A stretch of DNA of 64,000 bases from Paroedura picta. Its lineage: Eukaryota; Chordata; Lepidosauria; Squamata; Gekkonidae. This document shows positions 60,301 to 64,000 of the stretch, piece by piece; positions within the stretch are counted from its first letter, which is position 1, and every line of letters begins with the position of its first letter. Where the stretch lies: assembly GCF_049243985.1 (NCBI RefSeq), contig NC_135372.1, positions 99,501,318-99,565,317 of the forward strand, written 5' to 3'. Below the pieces are notes generated by a model, which saw only the letters and a program-made list of their open reading frames with translations, was not told where the DNA came from and searched no databases. The position numbers were made by a program, and so were the translations under genes.

Positions 60301-63221
60301 GACATACCTGAAGCACTGCCTATCTCCTTATCCCTCCCCCCCCCCAATCTTTTATTCTCTGTAGGTATGAATGTACTGGTGGTTCCTGGCCCACAGGAGG
60401 TGTATCTTGCCTCATTCCCTGCCTGGTGGAATGACCTTCTGGAAGAGCTAAGGGCTTTGTCAGAGCTGTCACAGTTCCATAGAGCCTGCAAAAGGGAGCT
60501 CTTTCACCAGGCTTTTGGTCAAGGCTAGAGCCAGAAGATCCATCCTCCACTTTCCATGGAGGGTTCCATGAATGTACAGCAGATCTGCCTCAATATCATT
60601 TCGGTTGGGAGCTACCAGGTTTTCAGGAAGGGGGGATTCTGGTGATTGTTTTACCTGCCACCAGGTTAAGGATTTAATTGCATGGTGGATTGCTTTTTTA
60701 TATTACTGTATTATCGGATTTTATACGTAATCTGCCACGATCCAGTTCATTGACAGCAGTGGGATATAAACAAACAAATAAGGCAGAGAGATCTGCAAAA
60801 TTGTACACTGTCTAAAGCATAGATGGCCATGGACAATTGGAGAGCCAGAGACTGGCCACCCCTGTTCTAAATAATGGCTCATGAAGGATTGAACCTCCCA
60901 TCCCTCCTCCCTCCTAGGCAGATGCAGGAGGTTCTTCTTTCCCCCTGCTGCAATGCTGGTGCACAACACAACTCTTTGTTCTCATCTTCCCAAGGGAGCA
61001 GAGACTGGTGGTTGGCACAACTACAGTCACCAGCCATAGGAAGAAGGCAGATGAGAGGGTGCCAGTGGCTGCTCTTCCCTCTGCATGGCTGAGCAATAAG
61101 GAATGATGAGTGGAAATGGTCACAGCCCTTCCCATGCCTGCCCTCTCCGTGTCATGTAGTCAAGCCTGGGAGTGGCCCTGATGGAAATTATTCTGCCAAG
61201 AGTTTCCTGAACCTGGAACCAGCCTTGTCGCTGGATAGACCCAAAGAAGCACTTGAGATAAAAAAGTAAACATGGAAATGCTTATCAGATTAGGCCTGGG
61301 AGTTAACTGCCAAGTCCTGTCTAGCAAAACTGACATTGGCTCATGTAGGGATACATTACCACTTTGTAAGAAGCAGGAGTTTTGGAGGCAGAGCCCTCTG
61401 TTTGTTGCTGATTGGCTGGAAGCTGCAAGCTCCGCCTTTTCTCCTTCATAGAACCACTTTGGTGGCGCTTCATGCGATCAATCTGTTCCTCTACGCTCAT
61501 CTTTGCCTTCATTTCATTGGTGAACACAGCACTTTTTGGCCTATCCTAGGGGGAAAACACAAGATATTTCTTGCATCTGGACTGGAAACTGGGGACAGAT
61601 TCAGAGAAGAAACATGTCCTAACTTGTTTTTCTAACTTACAGTCCTATAGAAATCTATTTTGGTTTCCATCAGGAGAAAGGGCCTTGTCAAGAACAGCAA
61701 GTAATCTGAGACAGGAGGTTACAGCTAGAAGTCTATGGTCATTATACTTCCCATGTTCTCCTGCCCTTTTGGACCCCAGGAAACTTTATTCTTGAGGTCA
61801 CAAGACTATGTGGGTCAAGAGGCTGTAGTTAGGAGCAAGAAGGGACAAACTTGTCCTCTGCTTCCTCTTCCATCAACACAACTGCACTGATGGAAAAGGG
61901 GGAAGGGGTGATGGCATTCTCTTTCCCACTGCCGCCTCCTGACCTGCACAGCTAATACTTGGATGGCCAAGCTGTGCTTGGGCAATACAGAACAGAATGA
62001 GGGATTTGGAAACGGAGTGCAGCCGAGACTGTTGCTAATGGAAAACCCTGGCAATGCCATTCAGCTGTGGGTTTATGGCCCCCTGAATGCTGTTCAGAAG
62101 CAGCACTGGAGCTGGGCATAACTGGCTGGAGACAGATGCCTCGTAGGGAGGTGGGGAGCTCCCCTTCACTGGCAGTCTTCCAGCAGCAAACAGACAAGTA
62201 CTTTCTGGCATGCTTTAGGCTAATCCTGCATCAAGGAGGGCTTGGACTAGATGGTCTGTGCAACTCCTTCCAGCTCTATGATTCTACAACTTGAGTTTGG
62301 GCATTCAGCCCAACTCCACCATTTCTCAAACACTGCGATAGAGGGCTGAACACTAATCCCACTGACCCAGGGGCAGGGTGTGTGTGGATGTTGTAAGGAC
62401 TGGGGCAGGGGAAATGGAGGGCAATGCGCATGCAGAAGCTCTACAGCCTCTGCCCTGCATTGGCAGCTGCAGAAACAATGGGGGAAAGCACAGCAAAGTA
62501 TTGCCATGTGCAACAGACTATCCTCCCTCTCTCCTAAGGTCTAGTCACTATCTAGCTCTGCATTTTTCCTGCTCTTCCTTCAAGTAGGCCAAGGTTCCTG
62601 TTCTCCCCTTTCCCTTTTTTTGTCCTCACAACAACCTAGTGGGGAAGTTAGGCTGAGGAAAGGGGGCGGGCCCAAAGTCACCCTGTGAGCATCACGGCTG
62701 AATGGGAATCTGAATACTCCAAAGGACAAATTCTTATTGAAACAAACCCAGAACTTTGCCTTACCCGGGAATTCAGTCCATTGGGTAAGTTGCTCGCGCT
62801 CCTTCTTATCACACTTGACGTGGGTATGGTGTCCTCATCCAGGGGCGATTTGGTCCTCGGGGGAACAATTCCAACTGATAGAAGGGAGAAGGCAAAGGGA
62901 GGCAATTTAATTAACAGGAAGCAAGAAAGTCAGGTTTCACTCAGGGACAGACATAAACCACCATGTTTTATTAATCAGTCCCTTTCTGGAAGCCATGCCG
63001 ATGAGAGTACCTTTGTTGAGAGCAACTTGCTTGTCAGTTTCTTGCTCTTGCCGCGTCTGCAAAAGTCCCGCCTCCACGGTCACACCAGAGGCTGCTGTCC
63101 GTAGGTGGTCTTTCTTGCTTGGCTCAAAGCTGGACTTGGACTGTGGGAGCAAAGACATTTTGTGCGAGGAGCTGAACGAATGGCTGGCGAGAGGTCCTGC
63201 CTCAGGAGAGCCGCCACTTTC
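53665..63221 (-). CDS. PLEKHA6: Pleckstrin homology domain-containing family A member 6, C-terminal part (5' end outside window)
   Basis: PLEKHA6 belongs to the PEPP/WW-PLEKHA family of membrane and junction-associated scaffold proteins. Seven terminal coding exons: 63011-63221, 62765-62874, 61360-61545, 56937-57101, 56418-56551, 54913-55055, 53665-53777; 1062 nt encoding the last 353 residues. Phases all close. Recognisable segments: VGIVPPRTKSPLDED; KMSVEEQIDRMKRHQSGSMK; VRRHRSIHEVDISDLEAALR; YETPREEIARLRKMELEPEH; SPEEMKEKQKKVERIKTLIA; QEQEKRIEISCALAAEASRR; and the tail TPSPPTSPASP ending FMRV. These match the human C-terminus closely (human ends YTMRV). The basic, charge-rich middle exons look coiled-coil or linker-like; the PH domain exons lie upstream, beyond 64 kb. 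No breaks seen. Confidence 0.96.
54297..54362. repeat. (CAT)n and (CAG)n trinucleotide repeats in PLEKHA6 intron
   Basis: Four CAT units, CAGCCCTGAGGAG, then about ten GCA units and CATCAGCATC. On the gene strand this is CTG repeat, in the last coding intron. Confidence 0.95.
54913..55055 (-). CDS. PLEKHA6: PLEKHA6 exon (QEQEKRIEISCALAAEASRR)
   Basis: 143 nt. SMQNVVPLNEGEVDITQDPE then QLQEQEKRIEISCALAAEAS and RRGRMLS. Acceptor CTCCCACAG|CATG, donor CTCCG|GTAAGA. Confidence 0.96.
56418..56551 (-). CDS. PLEKHA6: PLEKHA6 exon (LSTPDKVLIPERYIELEPDT)
   Basis: 134 nt. LSTPDKVLIPERYIELEPDT, then SPEEMKEKQKKVERIKTLIA and KS. Acceptor GCTCTTCAG|CTTT, donor ATCCAG|GTGCAA. Confidence 0.96.
56937..57101 (-). 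CDS. PLEKHA6: PLEKHA6 exon (RRHRSIHEVDIS)
   Basis: 165 nt, 55 codons. VRRHRSIHEVDISDLEAALR through ETPREEIARLRKMELEPEHY to DVDISKE. Acceptor TATTCTAG|GTTC, donor AAAGAG|GTAAGA. Near identical to the human segment. Confidence 0.97.
57197..57468 (-). mobile_element. Sauria-type SINE in PLEKHA6 intron
   Basis: Reverse orientation, 13-bp duplication CTTATGGCTGGTA (57184-57196, 57469-57481). Starts about 95 bp upstream (acceptor side) of exon 56937-57101. A short deletion in the 3' part (GACCCTAGCG) sets it apart from the other copies. Confidence 0.92.
57800..58237 (+). mobile_element. CR1-type LINE reverse transcriptase fragment
   Basis: Frame reads NIIEDRLVQHMEEGTFLKSK, then QHGFCKVNSCLSTLLEFFET, matching the CR1 motif QHGFTKGKSCLTNL. 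Decayed. Confidence 0.75.
58383..58573. mobile_element. Short DNA element with GGGCCCTTTCTGCAC ends
   Basis: Left end GGGCCCTTTCTGCAC; right end is the reverse complement of GCCCTTCTGCACACAC. Ends related to 19058-19948. Contains a C-run at about 58531. Confidence 0.5.
58701..59061 (-). mobile_element. Non-autonomous hAT transposon (CAGTGGTCCCCAAC family)
   Basis: Second copy of the element at 9840-10216, opposite orientation. Perfect 8-bp duplication CTTTAGAG (58693-58700, 59062-59069). 361 bp, GC-rich. In PLEKHA6 intron. Confidence 0.93.
59530..59900 (+). mobile_element. LINE ORF2 C-terminal fragment (CR1-like)
   Basis: GGAATTCAAAATAAGTAAAT then GCAAAGTGATGCATGTCAGG (encodes KCKVMHV) and CTGGTCGCTGCATCTCAAAA. 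Possibly the same original insertion as 57800-58237, split by later elements. Confidence 0.65.
60020..60775 (+). mobile_element. L2-type LINE 3' end
   Basis: TTGGAACACTGTGACTCCCT, then CAGAAGTTACAGCTGGTACA encodes LQLVQNVAAR. Ends CCATAGAGCCTGCAAAAGGG, AACAAACAAATAAG tail. In PLEKHA6 intron. Confidence 0.78.
61360..61545 (-). CDS. PLEKHA6: PLEKHA6 exon (MSVEEQIDRM)
   Basis: 186 nt, 62 codons, phase 0 at both ends. DRPKSAVFTNEMKAKMSVEE continues QIDRMKRHQSGSMKEKRRSL and ends ASYKV. Acceptor CCCCCTAG|GATAG, donor AAAGTG|GTAATG. Confidence 0.96.
62208..62288 (+). mobile_element. CR1 LINE 3' end
   Basis: GGAGGGCTTGGACTAGATGG, then TTCCAGCTCTATGATTCTAC. 5'-truncated, in PLEKHA6 intron. Confidence 0.85.
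62765..62874 (-). CDS. PLEKHA6: PLEKHA6 exon (VPPRTKSP)
   Basis: 110 nt: VGIVPPRTKSPLDEDTIPTS then RRSASNLPNGLNSR; human reads VGVVPPRTKSP and ASGLTNGL at the same places. Acceptor CTATCAG|TTGG, donor CCCGG|GTAAGG. Confidence 0.93.
63011..63221 (-). CDS. PLEKHA6: PLEKHA6 exon (diverged linker)
   Basis: 211 nt: starts ESGGSPEAGPLASHSFSS and ends DKQVALNK plus G. The acceptor GGTGCTTCAG|GAAAG sits behind a pyrimidine-rich tract; the alternative CTGAG|ACC 18 nt upstream keeps the frame, so the start is less certain than the donor (CAAAG|GTACTC). It joins in phase to VGIVPP. Confidence 0.78.
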
Positions 63222-64000
63222 CTGAAGCACCCAGGTCTCAGACACAGACAAACACACATGCAAAAAGGAAAAGGAACAGGAATGCCCACACAAAATGGGG
63301 AGAGGAAACAGCAATGTGGAGAAGCACCCGTGCAGGTTTCACTTGGCCTTCAAATTTAAACTGAGAAATGCTCATTGCAGAAAGAAAAAAAGCCATTCAG
63401 AGACTGAGTTGGACCAAAGTGCGGCTTGACTCATATTTGTGGAATCAGACCAAGCCAAAGGGTGATGTTGCAGAGCCAGCTGCATCTAAACTAGCAGTGT
63501 TTGCAACCGGCACTTTTGGATTCCAGGTTGCAAAGGCCACATGTAAGCTCACATCAGCAGAGAGAGAGAGAGAGAGATGCTCTGGTCTTTGCGGATGTTA
63601 TCAGTCGGGTGTGTCATGCAGTCTCGTCTTCCAGAGTCCTTCTGAAGAGTCAATATCCAGACCCCATTATGCTTTGTAGAAAGATTTCTCCCAGATTCAG
63701 TTCACCTGAAACTTCCATAAGCCCAAGACCCAGTTATGAGATGTATTCCTGCTCTAATTGCTAACATGAAAGAATCACAGATTGTGTAGTAGTTTGGGAC
63801 TTAACATAACTATTAGTGAATGAAGGTCATGATACGAACCCCTACTGGTCAACAGAGGCCAGAAGAACAATGAAACTTTGGAAAATCATTGTGATCCTGG
63901 ACCTCCCCCCAAATAAATAACAACTTGGAAAGAGGCATTTTCTGCAAAGAGGTTTTTCTTCTGGGAAAGCTCAGGACTCATATAGCTGCAATAAAACCTG
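63222..64000. other. PLEKHA6: PLEKHA6 intron to window edge
   Basis: Expected to be intron upstream of exon 63011-63221. A short GA run near 63562-63576 and no recognisable PLEKHA6 exon (PH domain or linker) were seen. Confidence 0.5.

Overview
The window is vertebrate nuclear DNA, almost certainly from a squamate reptile. The genes are split into short exons with GT-AG introns. The repeats are typical of lizards and snakes: Sauria-type SINEs ending in ACCTTT repeats, a BovB (RTE) LINE fragment, CR1 3' ends carrying ATTCTATG repeats, L2-type LINE ends, many short hAT elements and a SPIN element. I cannot name the species; a gecko-like lizard is only a guess.

Four protein-coding genes can be read exon by exon, all on the minus strand, in the order known from human 1q32: PLEKHA6 (3' half, 53.7-63.2 kb, running off the right edge), GOLT1A (34.2-40.5 kb, complete), KISS1 (25.3-26.6 kb, complete coding sequence) and REN (0.9-13.1 kb, complete). 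Every join was checked by hand for GT-AG ends and codon phase. The predicted lengths are 397 residues for prorenin, 133 for prepro-kisspeptin, 132 for GOLT1A, and the last 353 residues of PLEKHA6.

The main discovery is an apparently intact KISS1 gene. It has a signal peptide whose end (HFGEP) sits at the same residue as in human, a conserved phase-1 intron, a KR site, and the decapeptide YNWNSFGLRY followed by GKR (amidation plus dibasic cleavage). Kisspeptin drives GnRH neurons, and as I recall KISS1 has been reported missing from birds and from at least some squamates, so a clean syntenic copy matters. The renin is also unusual. It keeps both catalytic aspartates, all three disulfide pairs and the renin-type PPP loop, but its prosegment lacks the Lys-Arg processing site of human and mouse renin, and its second catalytic motif is DTGTS rather than human DTGAS.

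The rest is intron and intergenic DNA rich in mobile elements: 13.2-25.1 kb between REN and KISS1, 26.6-34.2 kb between KISS1 and GOLT1A, and 40.5-53.6 kb between GOLT1A and PLEKHA6. Several insertions keep clean target-site duplications, so relative ages can be read: Sauria SINEs inside older SINE and unknown-repeat copies, a CR1 tail inside a 5S-rRNA-derived SINE, and a hAT hairpin inside another palindromic repeat. One hAT derivative is a perfect 70-bp palindrome made only of terminal repeat. I recognised no RNA gene, CRISPR array, retrovirus or LTR element.
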